Positions 46,345 through 54,775 of a stretch of DNA of 64,000 nt are shown here, one piece after another (the stretch's first letter is position 1; each line of letters starts with the position of its first letter). A program made the translations under genes and the position numbers. Source of the stretch: Flintibacter sp. KGMB00164 (GTDB lineage Bacteria > Bacillota > Clostridia > Oscillospirales > Oscillospiraceae); contig NZ_CP044227.1 of the NCBI RefSeq assembly GCF_008727735.1, positions 1,798,001 through 1,862,000 of the forward strand. Direction: 5' to 3'. Under the pieces are notes generated by a model. It was given only the letters and a program-made list of their open reading frames with translations. It was not told where the DNA came from and made no database searches.

Positions 46345-48714
46345 TTATTTCAGCGTCACCACGGTCACGCCATCCTCACCCTCGCCATAACGGCCGGGGC
46401 GGAAGGCTTTCACATAGCGGCTGCGCTTGAGATAGCTGCGCACGGCATTACGCACCGCACCGGTTCCCTTGCCGTGAATGATGGTCACCGTCTCCAGCTT
46501 GCCCATCATGGCGGTGTCCAGGAACCGCTCCACCGCCATCACCGCCTCATCGGTCATCATGCCCCGCAGGTCGATCTCACTGGGCACCGCGGCGGTGCGG
46601 ATGGTGCGCTCGGCTCTGGCAATGATCTTCCGGGTGGCCTTCTGGGTCTCGGTCTCCCCTTCCACGACCCGCACCTCGCTCTGCTTAGCGGAGATCTTCA
46701 AAATGCCCGCCTGGAGCTGGAGGGTGCCGTCCTTGTTCACCGAGAGGACCGTAGCCTTGGTGCCCATTTTCAGCAGCTCCACTGTGTCGCCCACAGCCGC
46801 GTCCCGGGTGGGCGGGGGTGCTTCGGGCTCCTGGGCAGGACCGCCGATGTTCCGCTCCGCCTCGTTCAGGAGGCGGCGGGCCTCGGCCCGGCTGTCGTTC
46901 ACCTGCTGCCAGTCCAGCTTATCCTGGCGTTTTTTGATCTCTTTCAGCTCAGCCAGAGCCAGGTCGCTGGCCGCCCGGGCCTCCTCGATGATGGCACGAG
47001 CCTCAGCCTGGGCCTTCTCCACCACCTTGGCACGCTCAGCTTCCAGCTTCTCCCGGTACTCCCGGGCCTTGCTGGCCGACTGCTCCATCTCCAGCTTCAG
47101 GCGTTTGGCCTCAGCCCGTTCGGCCTCCATCTCCTGGCGCTGCTGATCCAGCCGGGTGAGCACGTCCTCAAAGCGGACGTTCTCCGCGTCCAGCCGGGCA
47201 GCGGCCTTTTCGATGATATACTCCGGCAGTCCCAACCGCCGGGAAATAGCAAAGGCGTTGGACTTGCCTGGAATGCCAAGAATCAGCCGGTAAGTGGGCG
47301 CCAGCGTCTCCACGTTGAACTCGCAGGAGGCGTTCTCCACCCCAGGGGTGGTCATGGCGTACACCTTCAGCTCAGCGTAGTGGGTAGTGGCGGCCACGGC
47401 AGCCCCCATGCCCCGGGCGCTTTCGATGATGGCGGCAGCCAGAGCCGCGCCCTCCACCGGGTCGGTACCTGCGCCCAGCTCGTCCAGCAGAATGAGGGTG
47501 CGGTCATCCGCCTCCTCCAGGATACCCACAATGTTGGTCATGTGGGAGGAGAAGGTGGACAAGGACTGGGCAATGGACTGCTCGTCACCGATATCGGAAA
47601 GCACCCGGTCAAAGATCCGCACCGTGGAGTCGGCCCCGGCGGGGATGTGCAGGCCGCACTGGGCCATGAGGGTAATGAGGCCGATGGTCTTCAGGGTAAC
47701 CGTCTTGCCGCCGGTGTTGGGGCCGGTGATCATCAGGGTGTCGAAGGTGTCGCCCAGCTCCAGGTCGTTGGGCACCGCTTTTTTCTTGTCCAGCAGCGGG
47801 TGTCTGGCCTTACGCAAGCGTAAATACTTGTCAGACAGTTTGGGCTGGGAGCCCTCTATTTTCAAAGACAGCTGGCCCCGGGCAAAGATACCGTCCAGCC
47901 ACACCAGCAGCTGGTAGTCCTCCAGAATGTCCTCCTTGTGGGCGGCGCACTGGGCAGACAGCTCAGCCAGGATACGCTCAATTTCCTTTTTCTCCTTGGC
48001 CAGCAGCTCCCGCAGCTCGTTGTTGGCCTTTACCACGCCCATGGGCTCAATAAAGAAGGTGGAGCCGGAGGCCGACACGTCGTGGACCAGGCCGGGAATG
48101 GCGTTTTTGTGCTCCGACTTCACCGGCACCACGTACCGGTCGGAGCGGATGGTGATGATAGACTCCTGCAAGTACTTGGACTGGTTGGAGGAGATGAGTT
48201 TTTGCAGGATGTCCCGCACCTTGGCCTCGGTGGCACGCATGTGGCGGCGGATAGAGGCCAGCTCGCTGCTGGCCGAGTCGGCCAGCTCATCCTCCCCCAC
48301 GATGGAATTGGTGATGGTGTCCTCCAAAAAGCGGTTGGGGGTGAGGGCGTGGAAGAGGTGGGAGATGGGGGTCTTCTCCTCGCTGTCTCCGTACTCCTTG
48401 GCAGTACGGGCGCAGCGAAGCACTGCCGCCACCTCCAGCAGCTCCCGGGTGTTGAGGCTGCCCCCCATGTCCGCCCGGTGGAGGATGGCTCCCACCGGTT
48501 TAACTCCGGACAGGCCCGGACTGCCCCGGAGCACCAGCATCTTCACCGCCGCCGAGGTCTCCTCCTGGGCACGCTGTACATCGTCCAGGTCGGTCATAGG
48601 CCGCAGCTGGAGGGCCTTCTCCTTGCCCTCCTGGGTGGCAGCACAGGCAGAGAGCTGCTCCAGCACCCGGGGCAGCTCCAGTGTGATCATGGATTTTTCA
48701 AACAGGTCGGTCAT
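46345..48714 (-). CDS. mutS2: Endonuclease MutS2
   Basis: 789 residues from ATG 48714 (GGGAGGAAACC upstream). The MutS-type core includes Walker A ITGPNTGGKTVTLKTIGLIT near residue 330 and Walker B LILLDELGAGTDPVEGAALA near 405. A coiled coil (about 510-620) and the C-terminal Smr nuclease domain (EIDLRGMMTDEAVMAVERFL, VTIIHGKGTGAVRNAVRSYL) follow. It acts on recombination intermediates and, in Bacillus, on collided ribosomes. Nothing unusual in length. Its upstream neighbour is the M56/BlaI operon in the same orientation. Confidence 0.97.
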   Translation of the reverse strand: MTDLFEKSMITLELPRVLEQLSACAATQEGKEKALQLRPMTDLDDVQRAQEETSAAVKMLVLRGSPGLSGVKPVGAILHRADMGGSLNTRELLEVAAVLRCARTAKEYGDSEEKTPISHLFHALTPNRFLEDTITNSIVGEDELADSASSELASIRRHMRATEAKVRDILQKLISSNQSKYLQESIITIRSDRYVVPVKSEHKNAIPGLVHDVSASGSTFFIEPMGVVKANNELRELLAKEKKEIERILAELSAQCAAHKEDILEDYQLLVWLDGIFARGQLSLKIEGSQPKLSDKYLRLRKARHPLLDKKKAVPNDLELGDTFDTLMITGPNTGGKTVTLKTIGLITLMAQCGLHIPAGADSTVRIFDRVLSDIGDEQSIAQSLSTFSSHMTNIVGILEEADDRTLILLDELGAGTDPVEGAALAAAIIESARGMGAAVAATTHYAELKVYAMTTPGVENASCEFNVETLAPTYRLILGIPGKSNAFAISRRLGLPEYIIEKAAARLDAENVRFEDVLTRLDQQRQEMEAERAEAKRLKLEMEQSASKAREYREKLEAERAKVVEKAQAEARAIIEEARAASDLALAELKEIKKRQDKLDWQQVNDSRAEARRLLNEAERNIGGPAQEPEAPPPTRDAAVGDTVELLKMGTKATVLSVNKDGTLQLQAGILKISAKQSEVRVVEGETETQKATRKIIARAERTIRTAAVPSEIDLRGMMTDEAVMAVERFLDTAMMGKLETVTIIHGKGTGAVRNAVRSYLKRSRYVKAFRPGRYGEGEDGVTVVTLK

Positions 48715-48784
48715 GGTTTCCTCCCGTTTCATATTCAAAGGATGCTTTATTTTCTCACATTTCATGCCATTTGACAAGTGGACG

Positions 48785-48817
48785 CAAAAAAGCCCGGGAT
48801 ACCAGCGTTCCCGGGCC
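48785..48817 (-). terminator. Terminator of the M56/BlaI operon
   Basis: 8-base stem GCCCGGGA / TCCCGGGC and a T-run (TTTTTTGCG) on the minus strand, 20 bases after the third M56 stop. Confidence 0.85.
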
Positions 48818-48836
48818 TATTTGCGTTAAAATCGTC

Positions 48837-50132
48837 TTACCACAGTCCCTGCTGAAAGCCGGTGAGGTCGGGGGTACCGGATAAAGTTTCCCAGTTGCTA
48901 AAACGGACAAGTGTTCCATTCCATGTATTGCACCAGTAGCTCATCTCGTGCCATTTTCCTGTGGTATCCTTGGCCAGTAAAGTTATATCTCCGTCCTTTT
49001 CCGCCCGCAGCCAGCGTCCCGTCGGCGTCCAGTCTTTCGAAAGCTCTACTTCGATGGCCGCCTGCTTCCAGTTCCAGACCACATCCTCAGTCAGGTAAGG
49101 AATATTCTTCGGTCCTCCCACAAAGAAGAGGAACACCAGCGCAAAAAAACACCACCTGCACAGCGCAATCCATCTCTTCGGTCTGTGCCAGGCCAACACC
49201 GCCTTCACCCGGGCCACCGCGCCGCACTCCCCAAAGGCCAGTGGCTCGCCCCACAGCATCTTTCCCGAAGCCAGTTCCACCAGAGTCTGGGCGTACTGTT
49301 TTCTCTGCTCTCCCCGTTCCAAATCCCGCAGAGTTTTTTCATCACAGGCCAGCTCCAGGTCCCGGCAGAAGTAGTAGTAGGCCGCCCACAAAATGGGGTT
49401 CCACCACCATAGCACCAGCACCAGGTTGGCCCAGGACTTCATCCAGCTGTGGCACAGCTTCAGGTGGTTCCACTCATGGCGCAGCACCAGCTCCCGCCGC
49501 TGGGGCGGCAGTTCCGCCTGGAGGTAGATCATATCGTGCCGTTTCCCATCGATCTTTTCCCCGCCCTGGTATACAAAGCTGGTGGGCAAATTCTGACACA
49601 GGCGCACTCCCACCGGGACATCACTGTCCCGCCGGGACATGGCACGGTTCAGCAGGGGATCATCGTCGGACAGCAGTTCTCCCTGCCGACCCAGGGCTTT
49701 CAGCCGCCGTGTCCTGCGCCACATCCAGATAGTCAGCGCCGCGATGCCTGCCAGCCATACAAGAGCCAGCGCCAGGATCACTCCGTCGGTCAGTTCTACC
49801 AACACCGCTTTTCCACCCGGCAGAGCCATGATGTACTCCCCGGTACCCCGATAGTTGGCAGGAAGGTAGGCAGGCAAATCGAAGGTCCCTCCGTCGGTTC
49901 GAGGAGTAATAAGATCCCGGAAGGTAACCGGCAGGATGTGTATCCATCCTAAAAGGCCAAACATATTCACCATCCCGGTTCCATACCAACCCAGCATATC
50001 CAGCCAGGTCCGCTGTTGGGCGGTCAGAAGCCTGAGCAGCAACGGACGCAGAACCAGCATACCTCCCAGCATCAACCCGGCAATGATCCCCATATTACAA
50101 AGCATTAATATGACGTTTACCAGTACGTTCAC
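48837..50132 (-). CDS. BlaR1-like M56 membrane metallopeptidase, copy 3 (last in operon)
   Basis: 431 residues from GTG 50132. Predicted membrane helices at the N-terminus (LMLCNMGIIAGLMLGGMLVL), near 110-135 and near 330 (WCFFALVFLFFVGGP), with the zinc site LRHEWNHLKLCHSW (HExxH) around residue 215 and ELACDEKTL further on. The outside C-terminus (~100 residues) ends SGTPDLTGFQQGLW and is too short for a penicillin-binding sensor domain. Site-1-type proteolysis that inactivates BlaI is the known role of the family. Confidence 0.88.
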   Translation of the reverse strand: MNVLVNVILMLCNMGIIAGLMLGGMLVLRPLLLRLLTAQQRTWLDMLGWYGTGMVNMFGLLGWIHILPVTFRDLITPRTDGGTFDLPAYLPANYRGTGEYIMALPGGKAVLVELTDGVILALALVWLAGIAALTIWMWRRTRRLKALGRQGELLSDDDPLLNRAMSRRDSDVPVGVRLCQNLPTSFVYQGGEKIDGKRHDMIYLQAELPPQRRELVLRHEWNHLKLCHSWMKSWANLVLVLWWWNPILWAAYYYFCRDLELACDEKTLRDLERGEQRKQYAQTLVELASGKMLWGEPLAFGECGAVARVKAVLAWHRPKRWIALCRWCFFALVFLFFVGGPKNIPYLTEDVVWNWKQAAIEVELSKDWTPTGRWLRAEKDGDITLLAKDTTGKWHEMSYWCNTWNGTLVRFSNWETLSGTPDLTGFQQGLW

Positions 50133-50177
50133 GCTCTCACACCCCCAGGTATCTGAACCTATCGAACCTATTTTTAT

Positions 50178-51464
50178 TTACCATAACCCCTGCTGAAAGC
50201 CGGTGAGGTCGGGGGTGCCGGATAGGGTCTCCCAGCCACCCGTCTGGTAAAAGCGCCCGTCCCATGCACTGCACCAATAACTCATCTCGTGCCACACCCC
50301 TTGGGTGTCTTTAGCCAGCAGGGTCACATCGCCGCTGCGCTCCACGCTCATCCAGCGCTCCTCCGGCCTCCAGCCGCCGGGCAGCTCCACTTCCACCCTC
50401 GCCTGCTGCCAGGCTTGCACGACCTCCACAGGCAGGAAGGGAATGTCCCTGGGCCCGCCCAAAAAGAACAGGAACACCAGCGCAAAGACACACCACCTGC
50501 CCAGCGCGATCCACCACGTTGGCCTGTGCCAAGCCAACGCCGCCTTCACCCGTGCCACCGCGCCGCACTCCCCAAAGGCCAGAGGCTCGCCCCACAGCAT
50601 CTTTCCTGAGGCCAGCTCTACCAGGGTCTGAGCATACTGTTTCCGCTTCTCTCCCATCTCCAGATCCTGCAGGGTCCTCTCGTCGCAGGCAAGCTCCATA
50701 TCCCGGCAGAAGTAGTAGTAAGCCACCCACAAAATGGGGTTCCACCACCAAGATACCAGCACAATATTGGCCCAGGACTTCATCCAGCTGTGGCGCATCC
50801 GCAGGTGGTTCCACTCATGGCGCAGCACCAGTTCCCGCCGCTGGGGCGGCAGCTCCGCCTGGAGGTAAATCATATCGTACCGTTTCCCATCGATTTTTTC
50901 TCCGCCCTGGTACACAAAGCTGGTGGGCAGCCCCCGGCACAGCCGTACCGCTGTGTCCCGGTCCTCCTGGAGCCATTTCAGGCCGGAGTCTTTGGGGTCC
51001 AGTAGTTCCCCCTGCCGTCCCAAGGCTTTCAGCCGCCGGCTTCTGTGCCACATCCAAATGCTCAGAGCCGCGATGCCCGCCAGCCACACCACAACTGCAG
51101 CCAGTAGCATCCCGTCGGTGAGTTCCACCCACACTGCCTTGCCTCCTGGCAGAGCAACCGCGTACTCCCCCGTGCCCCGGTAGGCGAACGGGAGATACGC
51201 AGGCCACTGGTATACGATTCTGCTGGTGGTACGTGGGGTGATAAGATCCCGGAAGGTGACCGGCAGGATATGGACCCATGCCAACAAACCGAAGATGTTG
51301 AACATCCCCGTGCCATACCATCCCAGCATCCCCAGCCACGTCCGCTGCCGGGCGGTCAGAAGCCGGAGCAGCACCGGGCGCAGCACCAGCATCCCGCCCA
51401 GCATCAGCCCGGCAACGATCCCCATGTTCCAAAGCATCAAAATGCCGCTCATCCAACCGTTCAT
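50178..51464 (-). CDS. BlaR1-like M56 membrane metallopeptidase, copy 2
   Basis: 428 residues from ATG 51464 (GGAGGTG upstream). Same architecture as its neighbours: N-terminal helices (LMLWNMGIVAGLMLGGMLVL), zinc motif LRHEWNHLRMRHSW, ELACDERTL, a final helix (CVFALVFLFFLGGP) and the shared outside end SGTPDLTGFQQGLW. It is close to copy 3 throughout, and more distant in the C-terminal outside part (VVQAWQQARVEVELPGGWRP). 45 bases separate it from copy 3. Confidence 0.88.
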   Translation of the reverse strand: MNGWMSGILMLWNMGIVAGLMLGGMLVLRPVLLRLLTARQRTWLGMLGWYGTGMFNIFGLLAWVHILPVTFRDLITPRTTSRIVYQWPAYLPFAYRGTGEYAVALPGGKAVWVELTDGMLLAAVVVWLAGIAALSIWMWHRSRRLKALGRQGELLDPKDSGLKWLQEDRDTAVRLCRGLPTSFVYQGGEKIDGKRYDMIYLQAELPPQRRELVLRHEWNHLRMRHSWMKSWANIVLVSWWWNPILWVAYYYFCRDMELACDERTLQDLEMGEKRKQYAQTLVELASGKMLWGEPLAFGECGAVARVKAALAWHRPTWWIALGRWCVFALVFLFFLGGPRDIPFLPVEVVQAWQQARVEVELPGGWRPEERWMSVERSGDVTLLAKDTQGVWHEMSYWCSAWDGRFYQTGGWETLSGTPDLTGFQQGLW

Positions 51465-51506
51465 ACTCTTACACCTCCTGGGTGCTCCCATGGAGTTTCC
51501 TCCCAG

Positions 51507-52805
51507 TTACCACAGCCCTTGCTGAAAGCCGGTGAGGTCGGGGGGCTCGGACAGAGTATACCAGCTGTCGCTGCCACGAAAACCTCGGTCCCGGGTTCGA
51601 TAGATATACATCTGCTCATGCCAGATCCCCTGAGTGTCCTTAGCCAGCAGGGTCACAAAGCCATCCTGATCTACTTTCATCCAGCGCTCCGCCGGCGTCC
51701 AGTCTCCAGGCACTTCCACTTCCACCGCCTCCTGCTGCCAGTACTGGACCAGCTCCTGGGGCAGGTAGGGAATGTTCTGGGGTCCGCCCACAAAGAATAG
51801 GAACACCAGGGCAAAGGCGCACCACTTGGCGTTTTTGACCCACTCCTTGGGCTCGCGCCAGGCCACCACCGCCTTCACCCGGGGAATGGCGTCACACTCC
51901 CCGAAGGCCAGGGGAACGTCCCACAGCATCTTCCCTGCCGCCAGTTCCACCAGGGTCTGGGCGTACTGCTTGCGCTCCTCCGACCCGGTCAGGTCGTCCA
52001 GGGTCTTTTCGTCGCAGGCCATCTCCAGATCCCGGCAGAAGAAGTAGTAGGCCACCCACAAAATAGGGTTCCACCAGAACAGGATCAGCAGCGCACTGGC
52101 CCAGCACTTCATCCAACTGTGGTGCAGGCGGATGTGGTTCCACTCATGGCGCAGCACCAGCACTCGCCGCTGGGGGGACAATTCCTCCTGGAGGTAGATC
52201 ATGTTGTACCGCTTCCCGTTGATCTTTTCCCCATCCTGGTACACAAAGCTGGTGGGCAGCCCCCGGCACAGCCGCACCCCCACCGGCTTATCCTCCGGCC
52301 GCCGGGACAGACTGCGAAACAGCAGGGGATCATCGTCCGCCAACAGCTGTCCCTGCCGTCCCAGGGCTTTCAGCTGGTTGCTTCTGCGCGTCAGCCACAG
52401 CGTCAGGGCCACCACCACACCGATCCAGAGCAGGGCCAGGGCGATCACGATACCGTCGCTGAACTCCACCCACACCGCCCTGCCTCCAGGCAGGGCCACG
52501 GCGTATTCCCCCGCGCCTTTGTAGTTTTCGGGCAAATAGGCTGGGATGTCACAGCTGCTGATCCCGGTGCGCGGCGTGATCAAATCCCGAAACGTGACCG
52601 GAAGAATATGGAGCCACCCCAGCAAGCCGAACATGGGCGCAAACCCAGTCCCGTACCACCCCAGCATCCCTAGCCAAGCCCGTTGCTGGGCCGTCAGGAG
52701 CTTACACAGTACCGGGCGCAGGATCAGCATGACGCCAAGCATCAGTCCGGCGGTCAGTCCCGCATTCCAGATATCAAACAGGAAATTCGCAAAGAACCAC
52801 TTCAT
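51507..52805 (-). CDS. BlaR1-like M56 membrane metallopeptidase, copy 1 (next to blaI)
   Basis: 432 residues. Zinc site LRHEWNHIRLHHSW, EMACDEKTLDDLTGSEERKQ, membrane helices at the start (NAGLTAGLMLGVMLILRPVL) and before the outside domain (CAFALVFLFFVGGP). It is the most divergent of the three but again ends SEPPDLTGFQQGLW. It starts 4 bases after the BlaI stop, the standard blaI-blaR1 arrangement. The outside domain could sense something other than beta-lactam. Confidence 0.9.
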   Translation of the reverse strand: MKWFFANFLFDIWNAGLTAGLMLGVMLILRPVLCKLLTAQQRAWLGMLGWYGTGFAPMFGLLGWLHILPVTFRDLITPRTGISSCDIPAYLPENYKGAGEYAVALPGGRAVWVEFSDGIVIALALLWIGVVVALTLWLTRRSNQLKALGRQGQLLADDDPLLFRSLSRRPEDKPVGVRLCRGLPTSFVYQDGEKINGKRYNMIYLQEELSPQRRVLVLRHEWNHIRLHHSWMKCWASALLILFWWNPILWVAYYFFCRDLEMACDEKTLDDLTGSEERKQYAQTLVELAAGKMLWDVPLAFGECDAIPRVKAVVAWREPKEWVKNAKWCAFALVFLFFVGGPQNIPYLPQELVQYWQQEAVEVEVPGDWTPAERWMKVDQDGFVTLLAKDTQGIWHEQMYIYRTRDRGFRGSDSWYTLSEPPDLTGFQQGLW

Positions 52806-52809
52806 GGTC

Positions 52810-53163
52810 TCACTCCTCCCAGGTGTGCCGGTCGATGAGTTCCTTCAGTTCCTCCGCCTCCTTGGGGGTGAGCCGCCGCCCGCTGAAAAAGGCGTTGAAG
52901 AGACTCAGCATTCCTCCCGCCTGGCTAAGCAGCTCGCTGCCCTGGTCCTGGAGCACCTCCTCCCGGGTGTACCGGGGGGTCACGGTGGCCTCGTGGTTCT
53001 CCGCCGCCCCCTTGTGCACCAGGCGGCGCAGGACGGTGTAGGTGGTGCTCTTGCTCCAGCTCAGCCGCTCTTTGCAGGCGGCCACCAGCTGGGTGGAGTT
53101 AATAGGTGCCAGATCCCACAGCACTTCCATCAGCCGCAGCTCGCCATCGGTCAATCTTTCCAT
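52810..53163 (-). CDS. blaI: BlaI/MecI-family repressor
   Basis: 117 residues. The winged helix covers ERLTDGELRLMEVLWDLAPI, LSWSKSTTYTVLRRLVHKGA and the wing (EATVTPRYTREEVLQDQGSE). The C-terminal helices dimerise (FSGRRLTPKEAEELKELIDR). BlaI repressors bind palindromes with TACA or similar arms; here the operators at 53188 and 53221 have GTTTA arms. M56 peptidases encoded after it would cleave it on signal. No beta-lactamase or mecA is nearby, so the regulon is unknown. Confidence 0.93.
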   Translation of the reverse strand: MERLTDGELRLMEVLWDLAPINSTQLVAACKERLSWSKSTTYTVLRRLVHKGAAENHEATVTPRYTREEVLQDQGSELLSQAGGMLSLFNAFFSGRRLTPKEAEELKELIDRHTWEE

Positions 53164-53187
53164 AATGTCACCTCCTTACAGATTATG

Positions 53188-53236
53188 GGTTTATCTAGAT
53201 AAACCTCTTTCCCATTTGAAGTTTATCATGGTAAAC
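53188..53236. promoter_or_regulatory. Two BlaI-type operators
   Basis: GGTTTATCTAGATAAACC (53188-53205) is a perfect 18-base palindrome. GTTTATCATGGTAAAC (53221-53236) is a near-palindrome with the same GTTTA/TAAAC arms. Both lie in the 60 bases before the blaI start, consistent with autoregulation. Confidence 0.8.
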
Positions 53237-53248
53237 CTTCGAAGTCAA

Positions 53249-53281
53249 GAAAAAGCGCGCTGCAAACTTGCAGCGCGCTTG
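53249..53281 (-). terminator. Terminator after the MATE gene
   Basis: 13-base stem (GCGCGCTGCAAGT-type arms, AGCGCGCTGCAA and TTGCAGCGCGCT) followed by TTTTTC on the minus strand. Confidence 0.9.
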
Positions 53282-53283
53282 CT

Positions 53284-54639
53284 TCAGACGGTGCGGGCGG
53301 CCTCGGTGCCCAATTTCCGGTAGACGGTAAAGTACATGGTGAGGATACAGGCCATACCTCCCAGCAGCTGGGATACCGCCTCGGCGGTGAATACGCCGGT
53401 GGTCCCCATCCAGATAGGCAGAATGACCGTGAGCGGCGCGTTAATAATGGCCTTGCGCAGCAGGGAGAAAAATACCGCCTGCTTGGAGCGGCCCAGGCTG
53501 ACGAACACACCCTGGCCTGCCATCTGCAAAGACATGGGAATAAACAAGCAGAAGTAGATACGCAGGGCCGGGATGCCGTGCTGAATCACATCGGGTTCGT
53601 TGTTGAAAATCCGGATCAAAAATCCAGGGAACAGCATGGCAATGGCCCAGAAGGCTGCAGCATACAGCACGGTACCTGTCACGCTGAACCGGATGGACTG
53701 ACGTACCCGCTCATATTTCTTCGCCCCGTAGTTGAAGCCGGTCACCGGCTGTGCTCCGTTGGACAAGCCCTGCACCGGCATGGTGCACACCTCCCGCAGG
53801 GAGTTGATGATGGTCATAATGCCCACGTACAGGTCGCCGCCGTAGGCCTGGAGGGTGGCGTTGCACACCACCTGCACCAGACTGTTGGTCAGATTCATGA
53901 AGAAACCAGACAGGCCCAGGGTAATGATCCGCTTCACCCGGCTGGCCTTCAGTCTCATGCACCCCAGACGAAGTTTCAAAATGGCCTTTGGGCCGGTGAG
54001 AAACCGCAGCACCCATACTGCGGAGCATCCCTGGGCAATCACGGTTGCCAAGGCAGCTCCCTTTACACCCAGATTCAACCCAAAGATAAAGATCGGGTCC
54101 AGTACGATGTTCACCACTGCTCCCAGACCTACCGTCATCATCCCTACCCGGCCAAAGCCTTGGGAGTTGATAAAGGGATTCATCCCCAGACCGATCATGA
54201 CAAAGAGGGTACCCAGCAGATAGATGGTCATATAAGCGCTGGCGTAGGGGTAGGTAGCGTCACTGGCGCCGAAGAGGTAGAGAACCGGGCGGCGCAAAGC
54301 CAGGAAAAACACTGTCACCGCCGTACCGAAGATCAAAAGCAGTGTAAAGGCATTTCCCAGCACACACTCCGCCTCTTCATTGTCACCCCTGCCCCGGTGG
54401 ATAGAGCACAAAGGCGCGCCGCCGGTCCCGCAGAGATTGGCAAATCCCATGATAATGGAGATAATCGGTATCGTCAGACCCAGTCCCGTGAGGGCTAGAT
54501 GGCCGGGCAGCCGCCCCAGATACATCCGGTCCACCACACTGTACAGCACATTGATGAGCTGGGCGGCCGTCATAGGCAGCGCCAGCGACATAATGTTTTT
54601 TGAAATCTTGCCTTGGGAAAAGTCGTGGGTCTGCGCCAT
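53284..54639 (-). CDS. MATE-family multidrug exporter
   Basis: 451 residues, twelve predicted membrane helices, starting KISKNIMSLALPMTAAQLIN, with LGRLPGHLALTGLGLTIPII and VQGLSNGAQPVTGFNYGAKK typical of the NorM/MepA type. It exports drugs or metabolites against a sodium or proton gradient. It starts behind GGAGG, 9 bases away. No regulator is adjacent. The upstream neighbour is the ptsI end, with a shared terminator region, and the downstream one the BlaI operator. Confidence 0.93.
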   Translation of the reverse strand: MAQTHDFSQGKISKNIMSLALPMTAAQLINVLYSVVDRMYLGRLPGHLALTGLGLTIPIISIIMGFANLCGTGGAPLCSIHRGRGDNEEAECVLGNAFTLLLIFGTAVTVFFLALRRPVLYLFGASDATYPYASAYMTIYLLGTLFVMIGLGMNPFINSQGFGRVGMMTVGLGAVVNIVLDPIFIFGLNLGVKGAALATVIAQGCSAVWVLRFLTGPKAILKLRLGCMRLKASRVKRIITLGLSGFFMNLTNSLVQVVCNATLQAYGGDLYVGIMTIINSLREVCTMPVQGLSNGAQPVTGFNYGAKKYERVRQSIRFSVTGTVLYAAAFWAIAMLFPGFLIRIFNNEPDVIQHGIPALRIYFCLFIPMSLQMAGQGVFVSLGRSKQAVFFSLLRKAIINAPLTVILPIWMGTTGVFTAEAVSQLLGGMACILTMYFTVYRKLGTEAARTV

Positions 54640-54725
54640 CCTCCCGGGCCTCCTTCCAGTTATCCCTTTTTTAACACGATTTTAACATTTTACACCCATC
54701 CCCTTCTTCTCGCAAGAGTAAAATC

Positions 54726-54762
54726 AAGCCGCCTGACCCTGCAAAGGGTCAGGCGGCTTTTA
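54726..54762. terminator. Terminator of the PTS operon
   Basis: Perfect 15-base stem (AAGCCGCCTGACCCT / AGGGTCAGGCGGCTT) with a 4-base loop, located 13 bases after the ptsI stop. Confidence 0.85.
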
Positions 54763-54775
54763 TTTCATGAACGAT

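Noticed and set aside
48837-52805. Triplicated M56 genes as an assembly artefact
   Set aside because: The copies differ at many positions, especially in the outside domain and at starts, so they are true paralogues.
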